DNA of 64,000 nucleotides from Ancylomarina longa (GCF_003996985.1 NZ_RJJX01000010.1:1-64000); one strand, 5' to 3'. Numbered from the stretch's first letter, positions 25,968-35,883 are shown. A program made the numbers and translations. The notes: a model not told the origin generated them from the sequence alone.

Positions 25968-26927
25968 CTATCGATTATTTTTACTATTCCATACTAAAGC
26001 TGCAGCACCTAGAACTGCGGCATTATCAACAATTCCAGATGGCAGAACGCTTATTTTTCCTTTATAGATATCTAACAACTGGCTCTCTAATGTTTCGCGA
26101 ACAGGTTCAAATAGAATATCTCCAGCTTTCGTCAATCCCCCAAACAGAAAAATAGCTTCTGGACTCGTTACAGCAACAACATTAGCAAGTACTTCTCCCA
26201 GCATTTTAGCTGTATAGCTGAATGTTTCATTTGCCACCAAATCACCCCGGCCGGCCGCTTCAGCAACCATTTTAGCAGTAAGCTGACTAAATGGAATATC
26301 CCGCAATTCGCTTGCCCCAAGATGCCTGGCCAAGAGCTTATATACAGTTCTTTTTACCCCCGTTGCCGACACATAAGTTTCCAGACAACCTTTTCGTCCA
26401 CAACCACATTCTCGTCCGCTTTTCCGTACAATCATATGACCAACTTCACCAGCAAATCCATCATGCCCATAAAGTAATTCGCCATTTACCACAATGCCAC
26501 TACCCAATCCGGTACCTAAGGTAATTACCATGAAATTGTTCATTCCTTTAGCTGCTCCAAACACCTTCTCCCCCATGGCGGCAGCATTTGCATCGTTGGT
26601 AATAACGACAGGAACATCCAATCTTTTTCTTACCATTTCAGCTAATGGAATACTTCCTTTCCAAGGAAGATTCGCAGCTTTTTCTATAGTTCCGGAATAA
26701 TAACTCGCATTAGGAGCACCAATTCCAATTCCTATTATCTTTAGATCATTAGCAGGATTCTGAAGACCCAATTCTATTGCCTCAAATAATTCATCCAGAT
26801 AATCTTCAATACGATCATGTTTTTGTGTAGGAATACTTCCTTCCATCAAACAATTTCCTTGTGGATCAATACAACCAAATACAGTATTTGTTCCTCCTAT
26901 ATCTATGCCTAATGCTACTTTTATCAT
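25968..26927 (-). CDS. ROK-family sugar kinase (glucokinase/fructokinase/amino-sugar kinase-like)
   Basis: This 319-residue cytosolic kinase has the ROK signature: DIGGTNTVFG for ATP binding, VVITNDANAAAMGE with the catalytic Asp, and the zinc-binding CGCGRKGCLETYVS. Members phosphorylate glucose, fructose, GlcNAc or ManNAc, and the substrate cannot be assigned. It starts 20 bases after the sugar transporter stop, so importer and kinase form one operon. Confidence 0.9.
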   Translation of the reverse strand: MIKVALGIDIGGTNTVFGCIDPQGNCLMEGSIPTQKHDRIEDYLDELFEAIELGLQNPANDLKIIGIGIGAPNASYYSGTIEKAANLPWKGSIPLAEMVRKRLDVPVVITNDANAAAMGEKVFGAAKGMNNFMVITLGTGLGSGIVVNGELLYGHDGFAGEVGHMIVRKSGRECGCGRKGCLETYVSATGVKRTVYKLLARHLGASELRDIPFSQLTAKMVAEAAGRGDLVANETFSYTAKMLGEVLANVVAVTSPEAIFLFGGLTKAGDILFEPVRETLESQLLDIYKGKISVLPSGIVDNAAVLGAAALVWNSKNNR

Positions 26928-26947
26928 AGCCTTGTGAATATTTTAAA

Positions 26948-28177
26948 TTAATGTTTATGTCCTTTGAGTGCATAGAAAAGAATATATCCATAACACAAAA
27001 TAGTAATTGCAAAAGAATTACTCAATCCGAAATTATCAGCCAAAACACCCATTAGAACAGGAACAATCGCTCCTCCGACAATGGCAAGACATAGAATTCC
27101 TGATCCTTGACTAGTATGCTTTCCTAATCCATCAATAGCAAGTGTAAAAATAGTTGGGAACATGATAGAATTGAACAATCCTACCAAAACAATACTCCAC
27201 ATAGCCACATAACCAGAAGTCAACATACTAGTGATAATCAATACAACCACAAAAACAGAATTAAATGCCAACACCTTAGATGCGGACATCTTCTGCATTA
27301 TTGCTGATCCTATAAAACGACCTATCATGGCACCTCCCCAAAAAACAGCTACATAATTTGCTGCTTGAGCTTCTCCATACAAATGTAAGCCTTCACTTCC
27401 CAAATACATTACCAAAGAGCTACCAATTGCAACTTCGGCACCTACATAAGCAAATATGGCAACTGCCCCTAATACTAAGTGTCGGAATTTCCAAGCTGAA
27501 CCTTCAGCCTTTTGTTCCTCTACTTCCTGTATTTTAGGCAATTTTACAAATGCGAAAACCACTGCAATTAAAACCAATGCAAGAGCCAGGCCTACATAGG
27601 GAAGCTGAACCGCTTCCGCTTTGGCAGCAGATTCCTGAGCTGTATTTTCCAGAATTAGATAGGATCCAAAAATTGGCGCAACAGTGGTTCCCAAGCTATT
27701 GAAACCTTGAGTTAAATTCAATCTACTTGATGCCGTTTCCGGACTACCCAGTTCCGCAACATAAGGATTTGCAGCTACCTGCAGGATTACAATTCCCACT
27801 GCAAGAATAAAGAATGCAAAAAGGAAAAAGCCATAAGATAAAAAAGCTGCTGCCGGGAAGAATAAGCCTGCACCTATTCCTGCAATACCCAATCCGGTTA
27901 CAATTCCCATTTTATAACCAATCTTACCGATAATCCAACCAGCGGGTAATGACATTAAAAAATAAGCTCCAAAAAAAGTGAATTGCACCAACATTGCCTG
28001 AGTAATATTCAAATCAAACAGGCCTTTTAAATGTGGTATTAAAATATCGTTCATGCAGGTTAAGAATCCCCACATAAAAAACAGAGAAGTCAATAGAGCC
28101 AATGCTCCTTTATAATTCATCCCCTGCTTCTTTGCTCTGGATGTATCCGAATTTAAATTTGTGCTAATGCTGACCAT
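26948..28177 (-). CDS. Sugar:proton symporter, FucP/GluP-like MFS
   Basis: This 409-residue inner-membrane transporter of the fucose-galactose-glucose:H+ family has about 12 helices. Family signatures are FFMWGFLTCMNDILIPHLK in TM1 with the proton-coupling Asp, LPAGWIIGKIGYKMG and LQVAANPYVAELG, and PTIFTLAIDGLGKHTSQGSG in the second half. The start at 28177 gives a leader of 19 residues before the next Met, and either start is possible. The sugar is probably the substrate of the following ROK kinase. It is divergent from an AraC regulator with a candidate operator between them. Confidence 0.9.
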   Translation of the reverse strand: MVSISTNLNSDTSRAKKQGMNYKGALALLTSLFFMWGFLTCMNDILIPHLKGLFDLNITQAMLVQFTFFGAYFLMSLPAGWIIGKIGYKMGIVTGLGIAGIGAGLFFPAAAFLSYGFFLFAFFILAVGIVILQVAANPYVAELGSPETASSRLNLTQGFNSLGTTVAPIFGSYLILENTAQESAAKAEAVQLPYVGLALALVLIAVVFAFVKLPKIQEVEEQKAEGSAWKFRHLVLGAVAIFAYVGAEVAIGSSLVMYLGSEGLHLYGEAQAANYVAVFWGGAMIGRFIGSAIMQKMSASKVLAFNSVFVVVLIITSMLTSGYVAMWSIVLVGLFNSIMFPTIFTLAIDGLGKHTSQGSGILCLAIVGGAIVPVLMGVLADNFGLSNSFAITILCYGYILFYALKGHKH

Positions 28178-28268
28178 ATCTTTAATATTTCAATCGTTTG
28201 AGTTTCTGTAGACAAATCTCGATCAATTAAAACAGAAAGCATTTTACTATATTGCCATTCTATAACAC

Positions 28269-28326
28269 TATATTTGCATTTAAGTTGTATTAATAGCTTG
28301 TAGTTGCTAATTAGCTACAAGTTGTA
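28269..28326. promoter_or_regulatory. AraC promoter element and candidate operator
   Basis: TATATTTG (28269-28276) matches TAnnTTTG for the plus-strand AraC gene. Just downstream are arms CTTGTAG (28297-28303) and CTACAAG (28315-28321) separated by 11 bases, and AAGTTGTA as a direct repeat at 28282-28289 and 28319-28326. These would sit in the leader of the regulator and about 120 bases from the transporter start. Confidence 0.5.
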
Positions 28327-28423
28327 AAGGGATTGTTCCTCTTACGGTATTATCCTATTCACTTTGCCATGGATACAATAAAGCTAACGTTGTATGTTAC
28401 TTATTTTATAAAATTTTACACCT

Positions 28424-29302
28424 ATGTCACTGGTACTCGAAGAAATATCCGTAAAAAACGAACACTCCTTTCGAACAAAAATTGATGTTCTTCCTCATAT
28501 CAAAGTGCCTTGGCATCATCATCCGGAATATGAACTAATTTTTATCGAAAAGAGTAAAGGTACTCTGATCGTTGGAGATTGCATCGATAAATTCAAGGAT
28601 GGAGATATGGTGTTTATTGGACCGAACACTCCGCATGTTATGAAGAATGAAAATTTGTACTACCAAAATAATTCCGAAATGCAAGCTATTGCTTGGGTAG
28701 TACATTTTAAAAAGGAAAGTTTTGGGAAGGAATTTTTTCTACTGCCGGAAATGTCTCGCATTCGAAAGTTTCTAAAAAAGTCCTTTCAAGGAGTAAGAGT
28801 AAACGGAAGTACCAAATTCAAAATTATTCAACAGCTTAAAACATTGCATACTTCAGATTTTGCACAACGTATCATTATTTTACTACAAATATTACAAATA
28901 CTAGCCCTTTCTGATGATCTGGAATATTTGGCTTCCGAAAATTTTGTCGAATCCTTTAAACAGAGTAGCAACCAAAAACTCTATAAAATATACGAATATG
29001 TAAGTAAGAATTTTCAGCAAAAAATTGAATTAGAAGAAGCGGCAAAGGTCGCTAATATGAGTAAGTCAGCATTTTGCCGTTTTTTCAAGAGCAAAACGAA
29101 AAAAACTTTCTCTGAATTCCTGAATGAAATGAGAATAAATTACTCTAAAAAACTACTTCTGGAAGGCAAACTAACAATAGCACAAATTGCCTATGAATGT
29201 GGATTTAACAGTCCTTCCTATTTCAATAAACAATTTAAAGCCTTTACGGGAAATTCACCACTACAGGAACGGGAGAAAAATTCAGATTTAATCAGCATTT
29301 AA
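28424..29302 (+). CDS. AraC-family regulator with cupin sensor domain
   Basis: This 292-residue protein has an N-terminal cupin (about 20-100, with WHHHPEYELIFI and GDMVFIGPNTPH) and two AraC helix-turn-helix units (about 190-285: EEAAKVANMSKSAFCRFFK and AQIAYECGFNSPSYFNKQF). It is divergent from the sugar importer-kinase pair, so it probably controls their sugar-responsive expression. Its stop overlaps the end of the converging esterase gene by 15 bases. Confidence 0.9.
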   Translation: MSLVLEEISVKNEHSFRTKIDVLPHIKVPWHHHPEYELIFIEKSKGTLIVGDCIDKFKDGDMVFIGPNTPHVMKNENLYYQNNSEMQAIAWVVHFKKESFGKEFFLLPEMSRIRKFLKKSFQGVRVNGSTKFKIIQQLKTLHTSDFAQRIIILLQILQILALSDDLEYLASENFVESFKQSSNQKLYKIYEYVSKNFQQKIELEEAAKVANMSKSAFCRFFKSKTKKTFSEFLNEMRINYSKKLLLEGKLTIAQIAYECGFNSPSYFNKQFKAFTGNSPLQEREKNSDLISI

Positions 29303-30559
29303 CCAAATTAATGCTTCTCGAAACATATCACGCCAATGAAACAAAGCATGCCCCTGATGCGTGATCTCATAATGGTGTCGCAGCACGCTTTTGTTACTTT
29401 CTAATGCCTTGTAAAAATCATTATTCACCTGTAACCAAGGCTCATATGAACCTACATGTAAAAATATGTTTACTGGAAAGGATACCTCGGCAATACGATT
29501 TCCCAAGTCCTCTCCAAGATTCTGAGACCTATACAAAACATTTAACGCTCCGGATTGACTAATCACATTTTGAAAGATTTCGGGATGTTTTTGTGCTGCA
29601 TAAACGGCAAAGGCTCCACTATTAGAAAGTCCCACAATGGTTCTGTCTTGAGCATCCGGTTTCGTAGAATAATTAGCATCAATAAAAGGAACAAAATCAT
29701 TGACAAGGTAATCGAGATAGATAGACTTCTCCGACTTCACATAGTCTTCATTTCTGTAGAATATCTGATCCGACACTTGATAGAAATCCATAAAAACAGC
29801 AATAACAGGTTCAGACTCCTGATGAAAAATCATGTAGTCTAAAACATTATTTATCTTCATATTCTTGACATAATCTTTACCGTCCTGGAAATAGATTACA
29901 GGATAAGAAATATCTGAATTATAATTTGGAGGCAAGTAAACATGATAGATACGCGAGACTACTTGCTCCTGCCCGTTTATTCCAACTTTTCCTTGGTGGG
30001 ATAAATCCAGAAGAACTTTACCGTGTGGTATATTTTCGTAATATTTCACCTCTGGCTGATCGGGGTAATCCGGCATTTTTAGCTCGGAGTGCTTTCCCCA
30101 TCCAGTAAGTCCAAAGTTAGGATTCAGTGGATCTAATATTGCTTTCTTCCCATCCAATATAAATTCATATTCCAATCGCGCATCCAATTCATAGGTTTGC
30201 TTAAGGTAAAACAAATCCGTTCCGTTTACTCGGTTAAAGTTTAGATTTTGAGATTCATTTCCCCAATAATTAAAATCACCACTATAATCAACATTTTGCA
30301 CATCTCCTTTGTAGATAAAACTTACAGACTCACCTTCTACACATGGAAATTTAAATTTATCCTGGAGCTCATCGAAATTAGAATCCAGGTATTTCTGAGC
30401 ATCCCCACTGGTAAGCTTATTCAGCTGAGAAATGAACTCAGAAAAACGCTCCATTTCTGTGACATCCTTCTCTGGTGAAGGTTCCCATATGGTTTTATCT
30501 TCTGATGAGCAGGAAAAAAGAAAAAACAGAGTAAGTAAAAGAAAGAATTGGTTTTTCAT
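29288..30559 (-). CDS. Esterase-like alpha/beta-hydrolase lipoprotein
   Basis: Read from the Met at 30559 the protein has 423 residues, starting with a lipoprotein signal (FFLFSC). The upstream 17 codons have no signal character. Residues 60-150 look like an immunoglobulin-type/CBM48-like beta-sandwich (GDFNYWGNESQNLNF). The hydrolase part resembles esterase D/enterochelin-esterase proteins: VYLPPNYNSDISYPVIYFQDG, the nucleophile in GLSNSGAF, and a C-terminal His in HQGHALFHWR. It probably sits on the cell surface or periplasmic side and cleaves an ester. The substrate is unknown. Confidence 0.85.
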   Translation of the reverse strand: MKNQFFLLLTLFFLFSCSSEDKTIWEPSPEKDVTEMERFSEFISQLNKLTSGDAQKYLDSNFDELQDKFKFPCVEGESVSFIYKGDVQNVDYSGDFNYWGNESQNLNFNRVNGTDLFYLKQTYELDARLEYEFILDGKKAILDPLNPNFGLTGWGKHSELKMPDYPDQPEVKYYENIPHGKVLLDLSHQGKVGINGQEQVVSRIYHVYLPPNYNSDISYPVIYFQDGKDYVKNMKINNVLDYMIFHQESEPVIAVFMDFYQVSDQIFYRNEDYVKSEKSIYLDYLVNDFVPFIDANYSTKPDAQDRTIVGLSNSGAFAVYAAQKHPEIFQNVISQSGALNVLYRSQNLGEDLGNRIAEVSFPVNIFLHVGSYEPWLQVNNDFYKALESNKSVLRHHYEITHQGHALFHWRDMFREALIWLNAD

Positions 30560-30723
30560 AAAATTTTTAAATTGGTTTGTTAGATTTCTGATGCTATTAG
30601 CACTCCTCAATAAGAATTATCATCAATAAACATAGAAATAAAAATTCACCCAAATAAATTCAATGAAAAGCTAGTTCGAATAGGTAAACGACAGATTTCA
30701 ACATCTCGTATGGTCAGCAAATC

Positions 30724-31635
30724 TTAAAATAGTTCTTTGCAATTTTTTAATAATTCTGTTGAATTCTGATATTCTTGCGTTGTACTTATCAACAAAAGCT
30801 TCTTTTCCAGATCTCGTAGACATCCGGTACTGGTGCAGATTCGAAGCTGATGTTCCCCAATATTTTCAGCACCATAGTTTACGCCAATATGTCCGCTCAC
30901 TAAAGTTTTTAGAGGTGACTCCAAACGATCCTGACTCATCAAATCCAGTAAATTGTCCACCATTTGCAGATAGGACTCTCCATATTGTCGTTCATTTCCA
31001 TTCATGAAAACATCCCAAAGATAATCTCCCTCTTTGGTGCTCATAAATTCAGCACCAATTTGAGGATTGAATTGAGTGATATTTTCCAAATGTCTTTGAA
31101 ATTGTACAGAAGTAGGATAATTTTTCAACCATTGAAGATTGAATTCTTCATCTACACCATAACGATCTGAAGCACCGGTATGATTAATCAGAACCCCTCC
31201 TTTTGTTCGAATCATAAGTGGCATACTTGCAAAAAAACGAATTATAATTTCTCTGTTTTGTCGAATACGATTCTCGAACCATGTAGTAAATTCCAAAGTC
31301 CCTTTTTGCAAAGCAATATGGTAGATATGAACAAATTCATGATTCCCAAGCAAGCATATAATATCACTTTCAGGCTTATTAGCGCCCATTTCCAATAATT
31401 GCAAAACCATTTCCAACGATTCATCCTTTTGTTTGCCAGGATAAGCATGAATCAAATCGCCCAGGAAAACAAGATAATCAGCCTTACCACTTTTTTTCAG
31501 TTGCTTATAAAGCTTTAATATTTGTCTGAAATCATAAGCATTTCCATGTAAATCAGAAACAATCATTAAATTACCAAGGGACAAATCGCGAATCATATAT
31601 AAAAAAATAAAATTGTAAGTAGAAGCGTTCTGCAA
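30724..31635 (-). CDS. Calcineurin-like metallophosphoesterase
   Basis: This protein of up to 303 residues has the metallophosphatase motifs in order: VSDLHGNAYD, VFLGDLIHAYPG, CLLGNHEFVHI, VLINHTGASDR and LVSGHIGVNYG. These supply the dimetal ligands (Asp, His, Asn). A Met 13 codons after the 5-prime-most start is also possible, as is a third directly before the SDLHG motif. There is no signal peptide. It may act on a nucleotide or protein phosphate; the substrate is unknown. Confidence 0.88.
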   Translation of the reverse strand: MQNASTYNFIFLYMIRDLSLGNLMIVSDLHGNAYDFRQILKLYKQLKKSGKADYLVFLGDLIHAYPGKQKDESLEMVLQLLEMGANKPESDIICLLGNHEFVHIYHIALQKGTLEFTTWFENRIRQNREIIIRFFASMPLMIRTKGGVLINHTGASDRYGVDEEFNLQWLKNYPTSVQFQRHLENITQFNPQIGAEFMSTKEGDYLWDVFMNGNERQYGESYLQMVDNLLDLMSQDRLESPLKTLVSGHIGVNYGAENIGEHQLRICTSTGCLRDLEKKLLLISTTQEYQNSTELLKNCKELF

Positions 31636-31709
31636 ATGTTCTAAAATTTTAATAAATTATACAAGTAAGATCTTATATCAATATTATATGCAACTTAAAT
31701 TTTACTAAT

Positions 31710-32042
31710 ATGCTTGAAGAACTTATTAAGAATACAAAAAATTACTTTTGGGATATGAATAAGGATGGGGACATTATTCTTGGCTGTTCCGATATAGAAC
31801 CTAAAGCAAAGATTATTTTCACCCTAACGGATAATTGGGTAAATCTTGCTCCAATTGTTGAAGAAATTCCCGGAAGCTATGTTGGGCATCCACACAATTA
31901 TTTAAAGAATACAAAAGAATATAAACAAGTTGTGAAATTGATGGAGCTAGTAAAATCTTATCTGGAAAATGAACCAACATTAGATCGGGATCTAACTCTC
32001 AAAAACACGATGAAATTTATTCAAAAACATTATCTCAAATAA
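31710..32042 (+). CDS. Small protein of unknown function (110 residues)
   Basis: This soluble, acidic protein starts MLEELIKNTKNYFWDMN and contains a histidine-bearing PGSYVGHPHNYLKN loop. No signal peptide or recognised domain is visible. It ends 6 bases before the next gene, which suggests co-transcription. Its independent reality is supported by the operon spacing and start context only. Confidence 0.65.
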   Translation: MLEELIKNTKNYFWDMNKDGDIILGCSDIEPKAKIIFTLTDNWVNLAPIVEEIPGSYVGHPHNYLKNTKEYKQVVKLMELVKSYLENEPTLDRDLTLKNTMKFIQKHYLK

Positions 32043-32048
32043 TAAACA

Positions 32049-32597
32049 ATGAATAAGACTTTTCTTAGCCTTCTATTTCTGTGCCTACTATATTCTCCAA
32101 TGTTGGAAGCAAAAAAAATAAAGAAATTACAAATAGGTGATAGATTTCCCAAAATGGAAGGAGAACTATTATCCTCTAAAAAAATTACCTTACCAAATCA
32201 TTGTGAGGGAAAAGTCACCTTACTGATTGCAGCCTTTAAGAGAGGAACGCAAGATCAGATAGACAGTTGGACCAGACCAATATTATTCGAATTTAGCCAA
32301 GAGGAAGAGTTTCGATTCATTGAAATACCAATGATCAGTAATTTTTATTCCTGGATATCGAATTACATCAATAATGGAATGCGAAATGGTATAATTTCAT
32401 CTATGCATAAAAATGTAATGACATACTATGGTTCTCTGGACGAATATTTCAATTATTTCGGAGTGGAGGATAGAAAACTCTGTTATCTATTTCTCTTAAA
32501 TAAAAAAGGAGAAATATGCTATATGAACAAAGGAGAATCCTCTTCCAATGAAATTAAAACACTAATTCATGATATCAGAATTCTTCTCGAAGAATAA
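32049..32597 (+). CDS. Secreted thioredoxin-fold protein, ATP10-like
   Basis: This 182-residue protein has a signal peptide (cleavage near LEAKK). The mature part is thioredoxin/peroxiredoxin-like: IGDRFPKMEGELLSSKKITLP at the start, a VTLLIAAFKRGTQDQID strand, and LCYLFLLNKKGEICYMNKGE near the end. It has no CXXC motif. The pattern of GMRNGI and a distal YGSLDEYFNYFG resembles the ATP10 family, which in mitochondria helps ATP-synthase assembly. The link is from shape and motifs and is tentative. Confidence 0.65.
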   Translation: MNKTFLSLLFLCLLYSPMLEAKKIKKLQIGDRFPKMEGELLSSKKITLPNHCEGKVTLLIAAFKRGTQDQIDSWTRPILFEFSQEEEFRFIEIPMISNFYSWISNYINNGMRNGIISSMHKNVMTYYGSLDEYFNYFGVEDRKLCYLFLLNKKGEICYMNKGESSSNEIKTLIHDIRILLEE

Positions 32598-32688
32598 AAT
32601 GACTATTTATGATTTTAAATTGTTCCTTTTAATCGCAAATTAACCAATAAAGTATAATTTTAGGGCTTGGATAAAAAATCGAATTAAA

Positions 32689-33720
32689 ATGAACAAACGA
32701 GGATTTGCAAGCGATAATTTTTCAGGAGTATTACCCGAAGTTATGAACGCCTTACAAGAGGCAAACCAAGGTCATGTAATGGCGTATGGTGGTGATCCCT
32801 ACACCGACTCTGCCATTAATAAATTCAAACATCTTTTGGGAAATAATATTGATGTTTATTTTGCTTTTAATGGTACTGGGGCGAATGTTATTGGCTTATC
32901 TACCCTTTCGCAATCCTATCATTCTATTATTTGTCCGTCATCTGCCCATATTCAGGTTGACGAGTGCGGTGCTCCGGATAAATTCACTGGTTGTAAAGTG
33001 ATTCCTATCGACACTCCAGATGGAAAACTAAGTCCGAAATTAATTCTTCCTCAACTGCATGGATTTGGGTTTGAACATCATTCACAACCCAAAATAATTT
33101 CCATCACACAATGCACCGAACTAGGTACTATTTACCAACCAGAAGAGATTAAAGCTATTTGTGATTTGGCTCACCAACACAATATGTACGTGCATATGGA
33201 TGGAGCTCGATTGGCTAATGCAGTAGTTAGTTTAGGGGTTGATGTAAAAGAAATCACTGCCAACGCAGGTGTTGATGTACTTAGTTTTGGCGGAACTAAA
33301 AATGGGATGATGTTGGGGGAAGCAGTAATCTTCTTTAACCCGGAACTCTCTAAGGAAGCAAAATACATTCGGAAACAAAGTATGCAGCTTTGTTCTAAAA
33401 TGAGATATATCGGAGCTCAATTCGATGCAATGTTAAGCAATGATCTTTGGTTAAAGACTGCACGTCATACTAATAAAATGGCCAAACTTTTGGAGACTGA
33501 AGTAGCTAAAATCCCTCAGGTAAAAATAACACAAAAGGTAGAAGCAAATGGTATCTGGGCTATTATACCAAAAGACAAAATAGAGAATTTACAAAATGAA
33601 TATTTCTTTTGGATATGGGATGAAAACGCTGGCGAAGTGCGTTGGTTGTGTTCTTTCGACACTACAGAAGAAGATATTCATAGCTTTGTAGAACTATTAC
33701 AAAAAGAGCTTGCCAACTAA
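32689..33720 (+). CDS. Threonine aldolase family PLP enzyme
   Basis: This 343-residue protein belongs to the beta-eliminating lyase/low-specificity L-threonine aldolase family. It shows GGDPYTDS at the N-terminus, the domain core VHMDGARLANA (PLP-phosphate and ring Asp region), and SFGGTKNGMM, where Lys204 forms the internal aldimine. It would cleave threonine or allo-threonine to glycine and acetaldehyde. It is followed 28 bases later by murB. Confidence 0.9.
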   Translation: MNKRGFASDNFSGVLPEVMNALQEANQGHVMAYGGDPYTDSAINKFKHLLGNNIDVYFAFNGTGANVIGLSTLSQSYHSIICPSSAHIQVDECGAPDKFTGCKVIPIDTPDGKLSPKLILPQLHGFGFEHHSQPKIISITQCTELGTIYQPEEIKAICDLAHQHNMYVHMDGARLANAVVSLGVDVKEITANAGVDVLSFGGTKNGMMLGEAVIFFNPELSKEAKYIRKQSMQLCSKMRYIGAQFDAMLSNDLWLKTARHTNKMAKLLETEVAKIPQVKITQKVEANGIWAIIPKDKIENLQNEYFFWIWDENAGEVRWLCSFDTTEEDIHSFVELLQKELAN

Positions 33721-33748
33721 CCTGAAGTATAAATATTCAATCCATACA

Positions 33749-34762
33749 ATGGCTGTTTTACACGAAAACTATTCCTTAAAGAAATACAATACATTTGGCA
33801 TTGAGGCGAAGGCTAATTATTTTTTTGAATTTGAATCTCAATTAGAATTAATTCATTTTTTAAAAAATAACAGCCTTATCAATTCTTCCTATTTGATTTT
33901 GGGTGGCGGGAGCAATCTTCTATTTACTGATGATTTCAATGGATTAGTCTTACACCCCAATATTCGAGGTATCGAAATACAGGAAGATGGTGAAGAATCT
34001 ATTCTAGTAAAAGTCGGAGCCAATGAAAATTGGGATGAATTTGTAGCGTGGAGTGTGAAGAATAATTATTCCGGAATTGAAAATCTCTCTCTAATTCCAG
34101 GAGCTGTTGGAGCAACTCCCGTTCAAAACATTGGTGCCTATGGTGTAGAAGTACAGGAGGTAATTGAACGGGTTGATGCAATTTCAATTGAAACAAACAA
34201 TCTGGTAAGTTTCAGTAATACACAGTGTGAATTTGATTACCGAAATAGTGTCTTTAAGAAGGAATACAAAAATCTTTTCGTTATTACTCATGTGTATTTT
34301 CGCTTAAGTAAAACTTCAAAATTCAAAATTCATTACGGGGCTATTGAAGAGAAGTTAAAGTCTTATAGTGAGATTAATCTCCGTAATATACGAGAGGTAA
34401 TAATAAAAATACGAAAAAGTAAATTACCTGATCCTGAGAAAATAGGAAATGCGGGAAGCTTTTTTAAAAACCCAATAATCCCAAAGGAAGAAGCAGATAT
34501 TCTAAAACAAAAGTATCAGAAACTCCCCATTTATCCGATGAACGAAAATGAATCCAAAGTAGCAGCAGGATGGCTCATTGATCAATGCGGTTGGAAAGGC
34601 AAACAAATAGGTAATGCAGGCGTTCACAAAGATCAGGCTTTAGTGCTTGTTAACCTGGGTAATGCCAGCGGAAGCGAAATTCTAAATTTAGCAAACGAAA
34701 TTCGAAAATCAGTAATCTATCGATTTGGCATTAAATTGGAAATGGAAGTTAATGCCATTTAA
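33749..34762 (+). CDS. murB: UDP-N-acetylenolpyruvoylglucosamine reductase
   Basis: From the Met at 33749 (MAVLHENYSLKKYNTFG) the enzyme has 337 residues, the typical MurB length; a GTG/ATG-like start 13 codons earlier overlaps the aldolase stop and lacks similarity. MurB motifs are GGGSNLLF (FAD), LIPGAVGATPVQNIGAYG and GNAGSFFKNP (catalytic Ser), and a C-terminal Glu. It reduces the enolpyruvyl group to form UDP-MurNAc in peptidoglycan synthesis. It is cytosolic. Confidence 0.94.
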   Translation: MAVLHENYSLKKYNTFGIEAKANYFFEFESQLELIHFLKNNSLINSSYLILGGGSNLLFTDDFNGLVLHPNIRGIEIQEDGEESILVKVGANENWDEFVAWSVKNNYSGIENLSLIPGAVGATPVQNIGAYGVEVQEVIERVDAISIETNNLVSFSNTQCEFDYRNSVFKKEYKNLFVITHVYFRLSKTSKFKIHYGAIEEKLKSYSEINLRNIREVIIKIRKSKLPDPEKIGNAGSFFKNPIIPKEEADILKQKYQKLPIYPMNENESKVAAGWLIDQCGWKGKQIGNAGVHKDQALVLVNLGNASGSEILNLANEIRKSVIYRFGIKLEMEVNAI

Positions 34763-34812
34763 ACAGATTCCCTGAAACTGTATAAAGTAACATCATTAGA
34801 GATATAAACTTA

Positions 34813-35883
34813 TTATCTTTTAATTCCCCTGTGATTTAAGGCCTTCCAATATTTTCTTGAATTATTATTATGCTCTCGTAAGCTACTGGCAAAATTGTGA
34901 TATCCTGAGAAATCCGGTTTAGCACAAAAATAGAAGTATCTGTGTTTCTCGTAATGCAGTACAGCATTGATTCCAGAAATAGAAGCCTGTCGAATTGGTC
35001 CGGGAGGTAAACCACGATATTTATAAGTATTATATGGAGAATCTATTTTTTTATCCTTATTCAAAATCCGCTTTATAGAAAAATCTCCCAATGCAAATTT
35101 CAAAGTTGGATCGGCATCTAATTTAATTTTTCGTTTTAAGCGATTCAGATAAACTCCTGCCACCCTGGCCTTTTCATCGTTCTTAATCGTTTCCTCGTCA
35201 ACAATAGAGGCTAGTGTACTTATCTGTACCGGAGATAATCCAATTGCCTCAGCCCGTTTTAGTCGATCAACATTCCAAAACTTTATATACTCTTTATACA
35301 TGCGATCCACAAATTCATTCGCACTCGTATTCCAATATACCTGGTAGGTATTGGGAATAAACATTGCAATGATAGTTTCTGGCAAAAATCCATATTTCCC
35401 AATTTCCGCCTTATTTCGTAGTAAATTTAATATCTGTATCGAATCAGCTTCAATCTGTCGGGATATCTTTCCCGAGAAATCCTCTAAGGTTCTGGTATTA
35501 TTAAAGGTAAGATGAACAGGGCTTTGAATTCCAGAACGTAACAAATTCACCAATTCATTATTATTCATCCCGTTTTTCAATTGATATCTTCCTGCCTTTA
35601 CATTTTTGGAATAATTCTTTTTTGTCATTACCCAATCCAGAGAATTTCGGTTTTCCAGGTAAGTATTTTTTTGTAGTGTATTAAGAACATCTACCTGTGT
35701 TGAACCACTAGGAATGTACAGATAATCTGTTTGCTTCCCTCCCAAATTAATATTCTGACTATAAACTCTGGTATATAAATGAAATAATATGGCACCGGTG
35801 ATTATTAAAATCAGCATAAGAACGAGAACTATTATTCTCCACATTGTGGAACGATTATCCCTGAGTCGTGCTAGATTTATCAT
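34813..35883 (-). CDS. mltG: Endolytic murein transglycosylase MltG (YceG)
   Basis: From the Met at 35883 the protein has 356 residues; a Met 11 codons upstream is possible. A single N-terminal TM helix (MWRIIVLVLMLILIITGA) anchors a periplasmic domain. YceG motifs are present: LASIVDEET (catalytic Glu), RVAGVYLNRLKRKIKLDAD, GLPPGPIRQASISGINA, and HYEKHRYFYFCAKPD. MltG cuts nascent glycan strands and sets their length. It faces away from murB. Confidence 0.92.
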   Translation of the reverse strand: MINLARLRDNRSTMWRIIVLVLMLILIITGAILFHLYTRVYSQNINLGGKQTDYLYIPSGSTQVDVLNTLQKNTYLENRNSLDWVMTKKNYSKNVKAGRYQLKNGMNNNELVNLLRSGIQSPVHLTFNNTRTLEDFSGKISRQIEADSIQILNLLRNKAEIGKYGFLPETIIAMFIPNTYQVYWNTSANEFVDRMYKEYIKFWNVDRLKRAEAIGLSPVQISTLASIVDEETIKNDEKARVAGVYLNRLKRKIKLDADPTLKFALGDFSIKRILNKDKKIDSPYNTYKYRGLPPGPIRQASISGINAVLHYEKHRYFYFCAKPDFSGYHNFASSLREHNNNSRKYWKALNHRGIKR

